30,949 bases of DNA from a virus, in the IMG/VR virus record IMGVR_UViG_3300010157_004183, positions 1-30,949 of that record, one strand, 5' to 3'. Shown in pieces: positions 18,901 through 25,607 of this stretch; position 1 is the stretch's first letter; every line of letters starts with the position of its first letter. The position numbers and the translations under genes are program-made. A model generated the notes under the pieces. That model worked only from the letters and a program-made list of their open reading frames with translations, was not told the origin of the DNA and searched no databases.

Positions 18901-19198
18901 AACTAGTATCAGGTATTGACCAAACTACCAAACCTTCATAAGGGTTATAAAAAGTAAGCGTTCCATTATAGTAAAGAGCTATATTATTATCTTTTCCAGC
19001 CCACGCCCCTGTCCCTCCAGATGCCACAATATAGGCACCTTCAGCAGGAGGAGAGCCAGGGGGATTGTACATGGTACGAGATGTAACACCTTGATTTAAA
19101 ATGGAAACAGCTAGAGCAAGATTATTAATTAATTGCTCTTTCAATGCCTGTGAAGCACTAAGTAAAATTGCATTATTATTTAAAATAGTATCAGTCAT
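15935..19198 (-). CDS. Collagen-like repetitive tail fibre with DUF2793 head (1087 aa)
   Basis: Residues 20-115 match DUF2793: PPAEGAYIVASGGTGAWAGK, then an aromatic YYNGTLTFYNP region and WVYYHNGSWNLY. DUF2793 is a phage tail or fibre attachment domain. A Gly-rich linker and a collagen-like GxY segment (GSQGPQGPAGANGA) follow. Next come three blocks of about 55 residues with WYSGS or WYFGS, then G(D)FYLNT and VYNK. About ten Ser/Thr/Leu-rich units of the type NNTVLGNVSGSSASPTALS with LSTLLGLGSLATL form the shaft. The C-terminal 100 residues are non-repetitive beta-rich sequence and may be the receptor-binding tip. It is the first gene of the tail-tip operon, with a hairpin in its leader. Confidence 0.88.
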   Translation of the reverse strand: MTDTILNNNAILLSASQALKEQLINNLALAVSILNQGVTSRTMYNPPGSPPAEGAYIVASGGTGAWAGKDNNIALYYNGTLTFYNPYEGLVVWSIPDTSWVYYHNGSWNLYSGGSGGGGTQGSQGPQGPAGANGATWYSGSTIPNTTLGNNGDFYLNTTTDDIYNKVSGTWTLTLNIKGTSGTSGSNGTNGTNGSTWYSGSTTPTSGTGINGDYYFDTTTNDVYNKISGNWTAIANLTGATGLSGTNGTNGTTWYFGSATPLSGDGVNGDFYLNTNTDDVYNKSSNTWSIVTNLKGAAGSNATLPNINANTILGNNTSSSAQPIALTPTQVKSLLSIQASDVSGLNSLATSNYTVGTGANNLVQLDSSGKLPAVDGSQLTNISSGSIGNISAYSFLGNNTSAAASPIALNVTQAKNLLNIQASDITGLGSLATLSSVTNAYITSGTITLDRLAGITANSFLANNTGVTSAPTAINAAQAKAILNIQASDIAPSSTNNYVIGTVSGAVTWVDPTSIALGNIANNTVLGNVSGSSASPTSLSSNQIKTLLGLGSLATLGTINTNTVLGNVSGSAANPTSLSASQLSTLLGLGGLATLANSSNVGYVPTIQSNGSIAWDNPTIITAGSITLNDIATISNNTVLGNVSGSTASPIALSTNQLSTLLGLGSLASLSSLPLSNIAAISNNTVLGNVSGSSQTPSALSASQLSTLLGLGGLATLANSSNVGYVPTIQSNGSIAWDNPTTITAGSITLNDIATIGNNTFLGNVSGSTASPTALSVSQVSTALGLGNLATLSTISNNTVLGNISGNAASPTALSSSQLSTLLGLGSLATLGTIGNNTVLGNISGSSANPIALSSSQLSTLLGLGAIATLSNTGAVSGYVPTYQSNGTIAWAAQATIPSGSVGLSQMANLAANTILGNNTSSAATPIALTPTQVKSLLSIQASEVSGLAPIATLASVSNVGYVPTIQTGGSIAWAAIPTSSGTGWTVASIQTSTFTPVSQYIYPVNTSSAAISVTLPTTSGGLYWFVDAGGNTLSNGWASNNFTLVAPSGYTIQNGSSGGSLVLNKGNGFIMLTLIGTNFQILMAST
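16540..17650 (-). repeat. Near-identical DNA repeats in the fibre shaft
   Basis: Units encoding NNTVLGNVSGS and LSTLLGLGSLATL recur many times. A longer block coding for SNVGYVPTIQSNGSIAWDNP is almost base-identical at about 16989 and 17355, which are 366 bp apart. Such DNA-level identity favours recombination and copy-number change, a usual way to vary fibre length. Confidence 0.85.
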
Positions 19199-19212
19199 TT
19201 TTTAAGAAAAGC

Positions 19213-19236
19213 CCTCTTTTAAAAGTCAGAGGACAT
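19213..19236 (-). other. Terminator-like hairpin in the leader of the fibre gene
   Basis: On the minus strand GTCCTCT (19236-19230) pairs with AGAGGGC (19219-19213), including one G-T pair, and is followed by TTTTC, about 15 nt before the fibre ATG at 19198. A terminator inside a leader could act as an attenuator for the whole tail-tip operon or stop transcripts entering from upstream. There is no upstream minus-strand gene within 200 bp that needs a terminator. Confidence 0.5.
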
Positions 19237-19349
19237 TAAACCATATATATTTATTTGTATTGTACATGATTGCATTATGCACTTTGTTCTAGATGCGTAA
19301 AAAGAATGGCAAAATGAGATAAATCTGTAAAAACTGCTAAAATATGGAA

Positions 19350-19381
19350 AACCGCAAGAAAGTTTAGAGAGTCTTGCGGTT
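19350..19381. other. Strong stem-loop in the divergent intergenic region
   Basis: AACCGCAAGA (19350-19359) pairs perfectly with TCTTGCGGTT (19372-19381), 10 bp with a 12-nt loop, 27 bp before the ATG at 19409. There is no T tract on the plus strand; on the minus strand TTTTCC follows. It may be a leader element of the 274-residue gene or block antisense transcripts. The remaining intergenic DNA (19237-19349) shows no gene; I could not fix a promoter there. Confidence 0.55.
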
Positions 19382-19408
19382 CAAATTAATCCAAAACAAA
19401 GAATTAAC

Positions 19409-20233
19409 ATGAATAATCATAGCAAAAAAAAGATTGTAGCCAAAACTGGTGATCGAGTTAAGTTGACATACGCTGACAAAGAGTTTGAGGTCATCATTAT
19501 TGATCCCAATGGATTAGGTCAAGAGCAACCTAGCGTGGGGTTAGGGTTTAGGATGACGGAAAAATATATCGGAATTCCAAATGATACATTATCTAAATGG
19601 ACTTACGAAGATACGTCAATTAAGGGAGCTGGACAAAAAGAAAATAAATTGCTAGAACTTCCTTCTGGTAAGTGTTTCAGGGTGCTGCGAATAACCGGAA
19701 ATGATAGTAATACATATACGGTTATTGAAGTAAGTGATTGGTTTTCGTTAGCTATAGATCTTTTGATTAATCTGGGGAAATTAGGTAAACCTGCTAAAGA
19801 AAAAATCGGATCTTTTGTTTCGTGGTTTGCAGTCAAAGGATTTTATGCTGAAGCTTATACGGCTATTAAAGGAACTTACACCAAGAAAGATTCCCGTGCT
19901 ACTACCCGTTGGTTACAACTTCGGCAAGATGGAAAATACACCAGAAAAGAATACACTGATTTACTACAAGAACAAGGATGCATTGGGAATAATTATGCTT
20001 ATTGGACTGATCTCATCTACGTTGGGTTATTTGATTTAACCGCTAAAGAAATGAAGGAAGTTTGGGAATGTGTTGATGGTTCAAGAAAAATAGCCAGAAA
20101 CTATATCTCAAAAGAAAATGGGTTATTAGCGGTTAAAAGTTGTGAAGAATTAGTAGTTAAATTGTTTGCTGGTAATCTAAACGAAGCTCATCAAGTAGCA
20201 ATAAATTTTACTAGAAGAAAATATCTTAATTGA
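19409..20233 (+). CDS. Hypothetical protein (274 aa), possible DNA-binding/regulatory
   Basis: The start is the ATG at 19409, the first in frame. The N-terminal third is beta-rich (DRVKLTYADKEFEVIIID, then LLELPSGKCFRVLRIT), and the C-terminal two thirds are helical and basic (TTRWLQLRQDGKYTRKEYTD, ARNYISKENGLLAVKS). No catalytic motif is evident. A two-part layout like this, single-gene transcription with a hairpin leader and its own terminator fit a regulator or antirepressor, but I do not recognise a family. It is monocistronic and divergent from the tail operon. Confidence 0.7.
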   Translation: MNNHSKKKIVAKTGDRVKLTYADKEFEVIIIDPNGLGQEQPSVGLGFRMTEKYIGIPNDTLSKWTYEDTSIKGAGQKENKLLELPSGKCFRVLRITGNDSNTYTVIEVSDWFSLAIDLLINLGKLGKPAKEKIGSFVSWFAVKGFYAEAYTAIKGTYTKKDSRATTRWLQLRQDGKYTRKEYTDLLQEQGCIGNNYAYWTDLIYVGLFDLTAKEMKEVWECVDGSRKIARNYISKENGLLAVKSCEELVVKLFAGNLNEAHQVAINFTRRKYLN

Positions 20234-20237
20234 ACGC

Positions 20238-20272
20238 AAACCACCTTGACTATTTTGTTGAGGTGGTTTTGT
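20238..20272 (+). terminator. Intrinsic terminator after the 274-residue gene
   Basis: AAACCACCT (20238-20246) pairs with AGGTGGTTT (20261-20269), followed by T and GTT. It starts 4 bp after the TGA stop. Confidence 0.88.
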
Positions 20273-20326
20273 TCCTTGTGTAATAACTACCATAGAAAAT
20301 AAGAACATTCATTCAAACGGAGAAAA

Positions 20327-21514
20327 ATGGCAAGACAATTAGGATTATTTGACGATCAACGTGCAACTTCACAAGCAGCTATTCAAGAAACCATAGATTC
20401 ACTTCAAACCTATGGCAAGCATTACAAGAATTGGGCTATTGCTTATTCAGGTGGAAAAGACTCTACAACTTTAGTCACATTAATTCTTTACCTTTTAGAA
20501 ACAGAGCAAATACCCAAACCAGAATCTTTAACAGTACTTTATGCAGACACAAGACTAGAGCTTCCACCTTTGCATTCTGGAGCAATGGCAATTCTGGAAA
20601 AGGTAAAAGAACGGGGATATAAAACGCAAGTTGTACGAGCAGAATTAGACAAAAGATTTTTGGTGTATCTTCTTGGTCGGGGAGTGCCAGCGCCCAATAA
20701 CTCAACATTGCGATGGTGTACAAATCAAATCAAACTTGAACCCATGAAGCAGGCACTATTACAACTTTCTCAAGATAATGAAAGATTTTTGATGCTGACT
20801 GGTGTGAGAGTCGGGGAAAGCGCATCTAGAGATCAGCGAATTTCTACAAGTTGCTCAAAAAATGGTGCTGAGTGTGGGCAAGGTTGGTTTCAAAACGATC
20901 TAAATGGCATATCAGATACTCTTGCTCCGTTACTACACTGGAGAGTTTGCAATGTCTGGGATTGGTTAATGCTAGATGCTCCTCAATTAGGTTTTGATAC
21001 AGAGCTTTTATGTGATGTCTATGGCGGTGATGATGCAACAGAAATTAATGCCAGAACAGGTTGTATAGGTTGCCCTCTGACTGATAAAGACATGGCATTG
21101 GAGAACCTTGTCAAAGATTCTAAATATAAGTATCTGCGTCCACTTTTAGGAATGAAACCTATTTTTAGAGAAACTCGGAGGTTAGATAAGCGATTAAAAA
21201 AAGTCATTGAATATAAAAAAGATGGCAGTATTGGCACAAACCCCGGTAGATGTGGTCCTGTTATTTTAGAATTTCGCTTGGAATTACTAGAAAGAATTTT
21301 AACAATTCAATCTGAAATAAATATTGCAGCAAAAGAATTGGGTAAATTGCCCGTTGATATTTTGAATACAGAAGAAGAAGCCAGAATTAGAGAATTAATT
21401 GCATTAGGTACTTATCCCAACAAATGGTATGGAGATGAGGTTTTAGGCGATTCAATTGTCGAACGCTGGTATGAAGATGGTTCTGTACAATATCCTTTGT
21501 TTTCGGTAATTTAA
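20327..21514 (+). CDS. PAPS reductase/DndC-like ATP-pyrophosphatase family protein (395 aa)
   Basis: The protein activates a substrate with ATP through a PP-loop, SGGKDSTTLV at residues 41-50. RWCTNQIKLEP (C131), LTGVRVGESASRDQR, VCNVWDWL and GCIGCPLTDKD (C246, C249) follow in the order known from DndC, the Fe-S sulfurtransferase of DNA phosphorothioation. C176 and C183 may add cluster ligands. No dndB, dndD, dndE or cysteine desulfurase is nearby, so a DNA-sulfur role cannot be claimed; nucleobase or tRNA thiolation and use of PAPS are alternatives. The start has a GGAG box 6 nt ahead. It is followed after 1 bp by the next gene, so the two form an operon, with a second PP-loop enzyme 5 kb downstream near the cas genes. 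Confidence 0.82.
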   Translation: MARQLGLFDDQRATSQAAIQETIDSLQTYGKHYKNWAIAYSGGKDSTTLVTLILYLLETEQIPKPESLTVLYADTRLELPPLHSGAMAILEKVKERGYKTQVVRAELDKRFLVYLLGRGVPAPNNSTLRWCTNQIKLEPMKQALLQLSQDNERFLMLTGVRVGESASRDQRISTSCSKNGAECGQGWFQNDLNGISDTLAPLLHWRVCNVWDWLMLDAPQLGFDTELLCDVYGGDDATEINARTGCIGCPLTDKDMALENLVKDSKYKYLRPLLGMKPIFRETRRLDKRLKKVIEYKKDGSIGTNPGRCGPVILEFRLELLERILTIQSEINIAAKELGKLPVDILNTEEEARIRELIALGTYPNKWYGDEVLGDSIVERWYEDGSVQYPLFSVI

Positions 21515-21515
21515 A

Positions 21516-21878
21516 ATGGAAGAAGAATTAGATCCTCGTTCAGTTCCGTTGGGAGAATGGAGAGATGAACGAGAAGCATGGAAAAAACGACAATCCATTG
21601 GGGATAATCCATTCTGCAATCACGGTTGGTCTAGAGAATGGAAATATCACACACCTTTAAATGTTTGTGTGTATTGCAAAATTTCTAAACCAATTGACCA
21701 TAAAGAATTAAAAAAGTTAGAAAAATTCTTGACTAAAAGATTGGCAAAACTTAATTGTGCTGAATTTAATGACAAGAATAACACTGAACATATTAGTGTT
21801 TACAACAAATTACACACTGTCAAAGATTTACTTGCCCCAAAAGGTGTTCAGTTGAGTTTTGATTTTACTTTTGATTAA
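21516..21878 (+). CDS. Small zinc-finger-like hypothetical protein (120 aa)
   Basis: The ATG lies 1 bp after the stop of the DndC-like gene, so it is almost certainly co-translated. C34 and H36 in NPFCNHGW and C51/C54 in VCVYCK form a plausible CxH-x14-CxxC zinc site. Charged N- and C-terminal parts flank it. I do not recognise a family. The coupling hints at an accessory factor of the PP-loop enzyme, for instance in nucleic-acid recognition, but this is inference. Confidence 0.7.
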   Translation: MEEELDPRSVPLGEWRDEREAWKKRQSIGDNPFCNHGWSREWKYHTPLNVCVYCKISKPIDHKELKKLEKFLTKRLAKLNCAEFNDKNNTEHISVYNKLHTVKDLLAPKGVQLSFDFTFD

Positions 21879-21980
21879 CTAACTTTGTTCTAATCTAAAA
21901 GCTGCCATAATAGCAATTGTAAACCCCGTTATTTTTTGAGATAAGAATAACTGGATTGCGAAGAACATCAAAAGGGTTCT

Positions 21981-22002
21981 GCCACTCTAGCGGGTGGCTT
22001 TT
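21981..22002 (+). terminator. Intrinsic terminator after the DndC-like operon
   Basis: GCCACTC (21981-21987), loop TAGC, GGGTGGC (21992-21998), then TTTTC. The stem is 7 bp with one G-T pair. It is one of the few GC-rich patches in the window. Confidence 0.88.
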
Positions 22003-22024
22003 CTGTATTTAATAAATAAACCAT

Positions 22025-22282
22025 ATGTTATTTTGTTCTAATTGTAAAACCATGTGTGCGGTAAAAAATGGATTTACAAGCAGTGGCGCACAAAGATATT
22101 CTTGTAAAAAATGTAATCCTAAACCAATGCCACAACCTGAACCAAAAAAGAAACGTAAAAGAAACAGAAGTATAGGTAGATTAGCTCCAGAAATGGAAAC
22201 TTATAAATCTTCAGGGCAAATTATAAAAGAATGGTTAGAAAGTCAAGGAATATCAGCAAAAGATTTTTTGAAAATTAGGTAA
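22025..22282 (+). CDS. Zinc-ribbon protein, InsA-like N-terminus (85 aa)
   Basis: C4/C7 and C27/C30 form a CxxC-x19-CxxC zinc ribbon, and the intervening KNGFTSSGAQRYSCKKC resembles the N-terminal DNA-binding ribbon of IS1 InsA and related transposase ribbons. A Lys/Arg/Pro linker (KKKRKRNR) and a short C-terminal helix follow. No transposase, inverted repeats or target duplications are visible, so this is a stand-alone DNA- or RNA-binding protein rather than an insertion sequence. It follows a terminator and probably starts the transcript toward the glycosyltransferase gene. Confidence 0.75.
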   Translation: MLFCSNCKTMCAVKNGFTSSGAQRYSCKKCNPKPMPQPEPKKKRKRNRSIGRLAPEMETYKSSGQIIKEWLESQGISAKDFLKIR

Positions 22283-22329
22283 AAAATTTTCTGGTATATT
22301 TTGAATGAAATAAAAAATATATTAAATAT

Positions 22330-23385
22330 ATGACTGTTATCCAAAGGCTTAAATATCAAAGACCCGGAACTGTAGAGCATGGTTTATTTGAAAGACCTGA
22401 CTCAATTAATGAACCATTGTATGTTGTGACAACTATTTTTAATTCTGAAAGATTTAGAAGTAGATATTCACTTTATGAAAAATTTAAAAAATATATAAAG
22501 GATTCAGGTGCCATACTTTATACAGTCGAATTGGCATATGGTGAACGAGCATTTGCTGTAACTGAATCAGGTAATCCATATCATATTCAATTACGTACAG
22601 GAGATATTTATGACGTTGGAGATAAATTATGGTTTAAAGAAAATATGATTAATTTGGGAGTTCAGCGACTTCCATCAACTTGGAGATATTTTGCATGGAT
22701 TGATGCTGATATACAATTTGCTAGACCTGATTGGGTAGGTGAAACTTTACACCAATTACAAACTTATCATGTTGTTCAAATGTTTAGCGAGGCTTATCAG
22801 CTTACACCTAATTATAATGCACAACATAAATATCAAGGTTTTGCCCATTGGTATAACAATCTCTATAATGCAGATAGTTTAAAGGGCAATGTTTCTAAAT
22901 CATGTTATTCTAAAGAACTTATTAATGAAAAAAACAAATCAGATTGGTCACATCCGGGTTTTGCATGGGCAATGAGAAAAGATGCTTTTGATCATTTAGG
23001 AGGATTACTTGATTGGGCAGGTTTGGGATCTGCTGATTGGTATATGTGCCGAGCTTTTGCAGGATTTTATGATATTGATTATGTAGCCAAAAGCCTAGGT
23101 TCTTCAGGATGTAGAATGCTTACTGAATGGCAAAATAGATCTGAAAAATACATCAAAAGAAATATAGGATATATTGAAGGCGCTCTTTTACATTACTGGC
23201 ACGGTCAAAGAAAAGATAGAAATTATAAAGGGAGAGAACAATTTTTGATTGAAGCAGGATTTGAACCGGATTTAGATTTAAAACGGGATTGGCAAGGATT
23301 ATGGCAATTAACAGACCGTTCACAACAATTAAGAAATGGTATTCGCAAATATTTTAAACAGCGTAATGAGGATAATTTAGAATAA
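22330..23385 (+). CDS. Glycosyltransferase-like protein of phage type (351 aa)
   Basis: The protein is predicted to move a sugar from a nucleotide-sugar donor to an unknown acceptor. The N-terminus YVVTTIFNSERFRSRY resembles the start of GT-A folds. WIDADIQFARPDW holds a DxD metal/nucleotide-sugar motif (residues 125-127), HPGFAWAMRKDAFDHLGGL is the usual acceptor-side loop, and LLHYWHGQRKDRNY near residue 285 is typical of phage glycosyltransferases. Acceptors could be phage DNA, virion proteins or host surface. The next gene begins 1 bp after its stop, so they are coupled. Confidence 0.8.
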   Translation: MTVIQRLKYQRPGTVEHGLFERPDSINEPLYVVTTIFNSERFRSRYSLYEKFKKYIKDSGAILYTVELAYGERAFAVTESGNPYHIQLRTGDIYDVGDKLWFKENMINLGVQRLPSTWRYFAWIDADIQFARPDWVGETLHQLQTYHVVQMFSEAYQLTPNYNAQHKYQGFAHWYNNLYNADSLKGNVSKSCYSKELINEKNKSDWSHPGFAWAMRKDAFDHLGGLLDWAGLGSADWYMCRAFAGFYDIDYVAKSLGSSGCRMLTEWQNRSEKYIKRNIGYIEGALLHYWHGQRKDRNYKGREQFLIEAGFEPDLDLKRDWQGLWQLTDRSQQLRNGIRKYFKQRNEDNLE

Positions 23386-23386
23386 A

Positions 23387-23902
23387 ATGCTTGGATTTTT
23401 AACAGAAGAAAAACCTTTAGCTCTAGCAAGTGCTGTTACTTATTGGGCATTCAGATGCAGAGATAAACAACGCTCTCCAGCTATGGGCATGAAAACTTGG
23501 GAATATTTACAATCATCAATTGAAAATGCTGCTATCCCTTCTAGAAGCATTAATGATTATTTAGTTCATTTAAGTAAAAAACTAATTGTGCCAACTTTTC
23601 AACCTAAAGAATGGCGGCGTTTATTTGACGCTAAACAGGTAGTTTTAAGAGCTTCTAGGCTTGAAGATGGCAGCGTAGGTGATTTACTAGAAGTGACCAC
23701 AGATCAAGCCGTCAATTGGCAATCTTGGGAACCTATTCTCAAGCAATGGGGGGTAGAATTTGGCATTACTGAGAGGCATATACTTAAAGAATGCTTAACT
23801 AAATCCCAAATGGTTGCACTTTATTGCAGGCTTAAACACGAAGAAGATAAGTTATTATCAGCATACGAAAAAGAAGAAGAGGTAGAAACAATAGATGTCT
23901 AA
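23387..23902 (+). CDS. Hypothetical protein (171 aa) upstream of the cas module
   Basis: ATG 23387 lies 1 bp after the glycosyltransferase stop, and the 3' end overlaps the next small gene by 8 bp, so it is inside one transcription unit. The N-terminal 80 residues are helical (ALASAVTYWAFRCRDKQRSP). The middle is mixed (WRRLFDAKQVVLRASRLEDG), and the C-terminus is a charged helix. It has only two cysteines and none of the Csf1 zinc-finger pattern. Its position before csf2 makes it a candidate for a missing complex subunit, but sequence gives no support and a glycosyltransferase partner is as likely. Confidence 0.65.
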   Translation: MLGFLTEEKPLALASAVTYWAFRCRDKQRSPAMGMKTWEYLQSSIENAAIPSRSINDYLVHLSKKLIVPTFQPKEWRRLFDAKQVVLRASRLEDGSVGDLLEVTTDQAVNWQSWEPILKQWGVEFGITERHILKECLTKSQMVALYCRLKHEEDKLLSAYEKEEEVETIDV

Positions 23903-24133
23903 CAAAATATCTGGTAAAGATACAGCAGAATATTACATCAAAGTTCATTTATCTGATGATTCCAAAAAAAAGACGTTATTATATACAAAAAGTTGTTAAT
24001 TTTTTTAAGACAAGAAAAGTTAATTGAAAAAAAAACAAGATTGTCAAAAATTGGCGACAAAATAAATAATATACCTAATATTAAAGTATATTATGTTAAT
24101 GAAAATGGAACTGAAAAATATGACAAAATTTAA
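23895..24133 (+). CDS. Small hypothetical protein split by a -1 shift at a canonical A AAA AAG site
   Basis: From ATG 23895 (overlapping the previous gene by 8 bp) the zero frame stops at 23997-23999 after 34 codons. The -1 frame is open to TAA 24131-24133 and continues the same protein style: VIIYKKLLIFLRQEKLIEKK and on to YYVNENGTEKYDKI. The switch point is A AAA AAG at 23966-23972, in the correct phase and identical to the dnaX slippery heptamer, giving about 79 residues. A missing A in the A8 run (23964-23971) would give the same join. No clear downstream pseudoknot or upstream Shine-Dalgarno stimulator was found. Function is unknown. Confidence 0.6.
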
Positions 24134-24209
24134 AACAAACTTGTTTGTAATACTTAAATTACTGTTCATTTTAACTCTTGTAACTTTTTGGTTAATTCAA
24201 CTTTGGTAA
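24120..24209 (+). CDS. Putative 29-residue single-pass membrane peptide
   Basis: ATG 24120 overlaps the end of the frameshifted gene, and its TAA (24207-24209) lies 2 bp before the csf2 ATG. The peptide is a short basic head (MTKFKTN) followed by about 20 hydrophobic residues with aromatic ends (LFVILKLLFILTLVTFWLIQ). This is the shape of a single transmembrane helix. The tight spacing on both sides suggests a translated gene, perhaps coupling ribosomes into csf2. A chance AT-rich ORF cannot be excluded. Confidence 0.45.
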   Translation: MTKFKTNLFVILKLLFILTLVTFWLIQLW

Positions 24210-24211
24210 TT

Positions 24212-25378
24212 ATGCAACACTATAACCCTGATCAACGTCACAGAATCACCTTTCATGTAGTCTTAGAAACTCTTAGTCCACTTTCCCATATTGGCGAGGC
24301 TGTAGGCAACCAATCTAACCTCAAGACAATTACAATTACCGATATTGAAGGGCAGCCTTCACAAGTATTCTGTCTATCTGGTAACTCAATCAGAAACCGT
24401 ATCTTAAGGCGTGTGGGAATAGATGCCATGCTTGAACGTCTTAAAATACAAGTGTCACCCATATTGCACCATGTACTTTTTTGTGGTGGTGCATTAGACG
24501 GAGGAACGGCTAATAATCTTGAACTTGATAAAAAGATTAGACAGTTTCTTCCTCCTATTTCCCTCTTGGGCACAGCTAAAGCTAAAGGTGTATTTGGTAG
24601 TAAAGATGCTCAGATGATTCCTGGCAGAATTAATGTAGGCGATGCAATGTTAGTTTGCTATGAATCTGCGCTCAACATCTACAACACTTTTGAACCAGCA
24701 ATAGCCCTAGATGCTATTCAAGGATTATCAGAAATTAATCAAGCTAAAAAAGATTTAGAAGAGGCAAGAATTAATCAATTTTTATCAGGCACACAAAACA
24801 AACTAGATGACTCACAATATAAAGAAAAACTTAAATACTGGCTGCCATATTTGCAAGAAAAATTGAGACCATATTCTCACTGGCTTACCTACAATCAAAA
24901 AACTAGACGTGATAGTCACCATGACCCCAACTTAGTCAAACATTTACTTCCAGCAGCCATCAAAGAAGGTCAACAAAGTTTGTTTGGGGCTACTGAAGAA
25001 AAGCCAGATAAAGAAATTAAAGAAAAATCAAACCAAATGATTATGGGAAGTTGGTTAATCCAAGCAGGGGCTAAACTCTATTCTCGTTGGGATGCTTTTG
25101 TCACTGATGTTGAAGAGGGGTTTATGGCAGATGCTATCCTCAAGTGGAGTAGTTCTCCGTATGTAGGTGGTCAAGCAAATACAGGTTGTGGCAAGGTTGC
25201 TGCTAATATATACTATTCGTCTGAAGGTAAATCAGGAAACTGGATGTTGGTTGAAAATGGCACTCAAGTTTTAGGCGAAAGAGCAGCAGAAAAACATGAG
25301 AGATATGATGAGTATTTGGATAAATATGAAGAATATCTTAAAGATAATACTAGTGAAGTAAGAGGACTATTAGGATGA
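24212..25378 (+). CDS. csf2: Csf2 (Cas7-like) backbone subunit of a type IV CRISPR effector
   Basis: The frame can begin at TTG 24188, but ATG 24212 is preferred (388 aa). The RAMP fold is supported by VFCLSGNSIRNRILRR at residues 52-67, FCGGALDGG at 90-98, LPPISLLGTA near 113-122 and GRINVGDAM near 138-146. Late in the protein are NQMIMGSWLIQAGAKLYSRW and SPYVGGQANTGCGKV (GGQ at 319). That ordered set matches Csf2 of type IV systems, where Csf2 polymerises along the CRISPR RNA. A C-terminal charged helix follows. It is the first recognisable cas gene of the module, followed by a Cys-rich ORF and csf3. Confidence 0.82.
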   Translation: MQHYNPDQRHRITFHVVLETLSPLSHIGEAVGNQSNLKTITITDIEGQPSQVFCLSGNSIRNRILRRVGIDAMLERLKIQVSPILHHVLFCGGALDGGTANNLELDKKIRQFLPPISLLGTAKAKGVFGSKDAQMIPGRINVGDAMLVCYESALNIYNTFEPAIALDAIQGLSEINQAKKDLEEARINQFLSGTQNKLDDSQYKEKLKYWLPYLQEKLRPYSHWLTYNQKTRRDSHHDPNLVKHLLPAAIKEGQQSLFGATEEKPDKEIKEKSNQMIMGSWLIQAGAKLYSRWDAFVTDVEEGFMADAILKWSSSPYVGGQANTGCGKVAANIYYSSEGKSGNWMLVENGTQVLGERAAEKHERYDEYLDKYEEYLKDNTSEVRGLLG

Positions 25379-25421
25379 GCAAAAATATGAAAATGAGAGT
25401 TAGATTTAATGATGATTAATT

Positions 25422-25607
25422 ATGCACAAATCTTGTACAAATTGTAAACATTTTCATATATGGTCACCGCAATTTTGCAAAATGAATGAACCTGTTTTTA
25501 ATGAACTATTAGATTGTGTATCAACAGCTAAACAATGTAAATCTTGGAGTTTAAATGATCCCTCTACAAATCACAGCATATTTAGCCGCACCTTTAGCAG
25601 TTACTGA
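25422..25607 (+). CDS. Small Cys-rich protein between csf2 and csf3 (61 aa)
   Basis: C5/C8 in CTNCKHF, C19, C32 and C39 form a CxxC...C...C...C array of a small zinc-binding protein type seen in phages. It overlaps the csf3 start by 53 bp in another frame, which is deep for a real gene, so the last residues may be fortuitous. It occupies the place where a zinc-finger subunit (Csf1) could stand, but it is about a quarter of Csf1 length and I see no specific match. Confidence 0.5.
   Translation: MHKSCTNCKHFHIWSPQFCKMNEPVFNELLDCVSTAKQCKSWSLNDPSTNHSIFSRTFSSY

Noticed and set aside
20327-21514. Complete Dnd phosphorothioation system
   Set aside because: Only the DndC-like gene is present; no dndA, B, D or E homologue is seen in the window.
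22025-22282. IS1-type insertion sequence
   Set aside because: Only a zinc ribbon is present; there is no transposase catalytic gene, terminal inverted repeat or target duplication.
25375-25419. 14-codon ORF overlapping the csf2 stop (ATGA)
   Set aside because: Too short and without features; could be a leader but cannot be supported.
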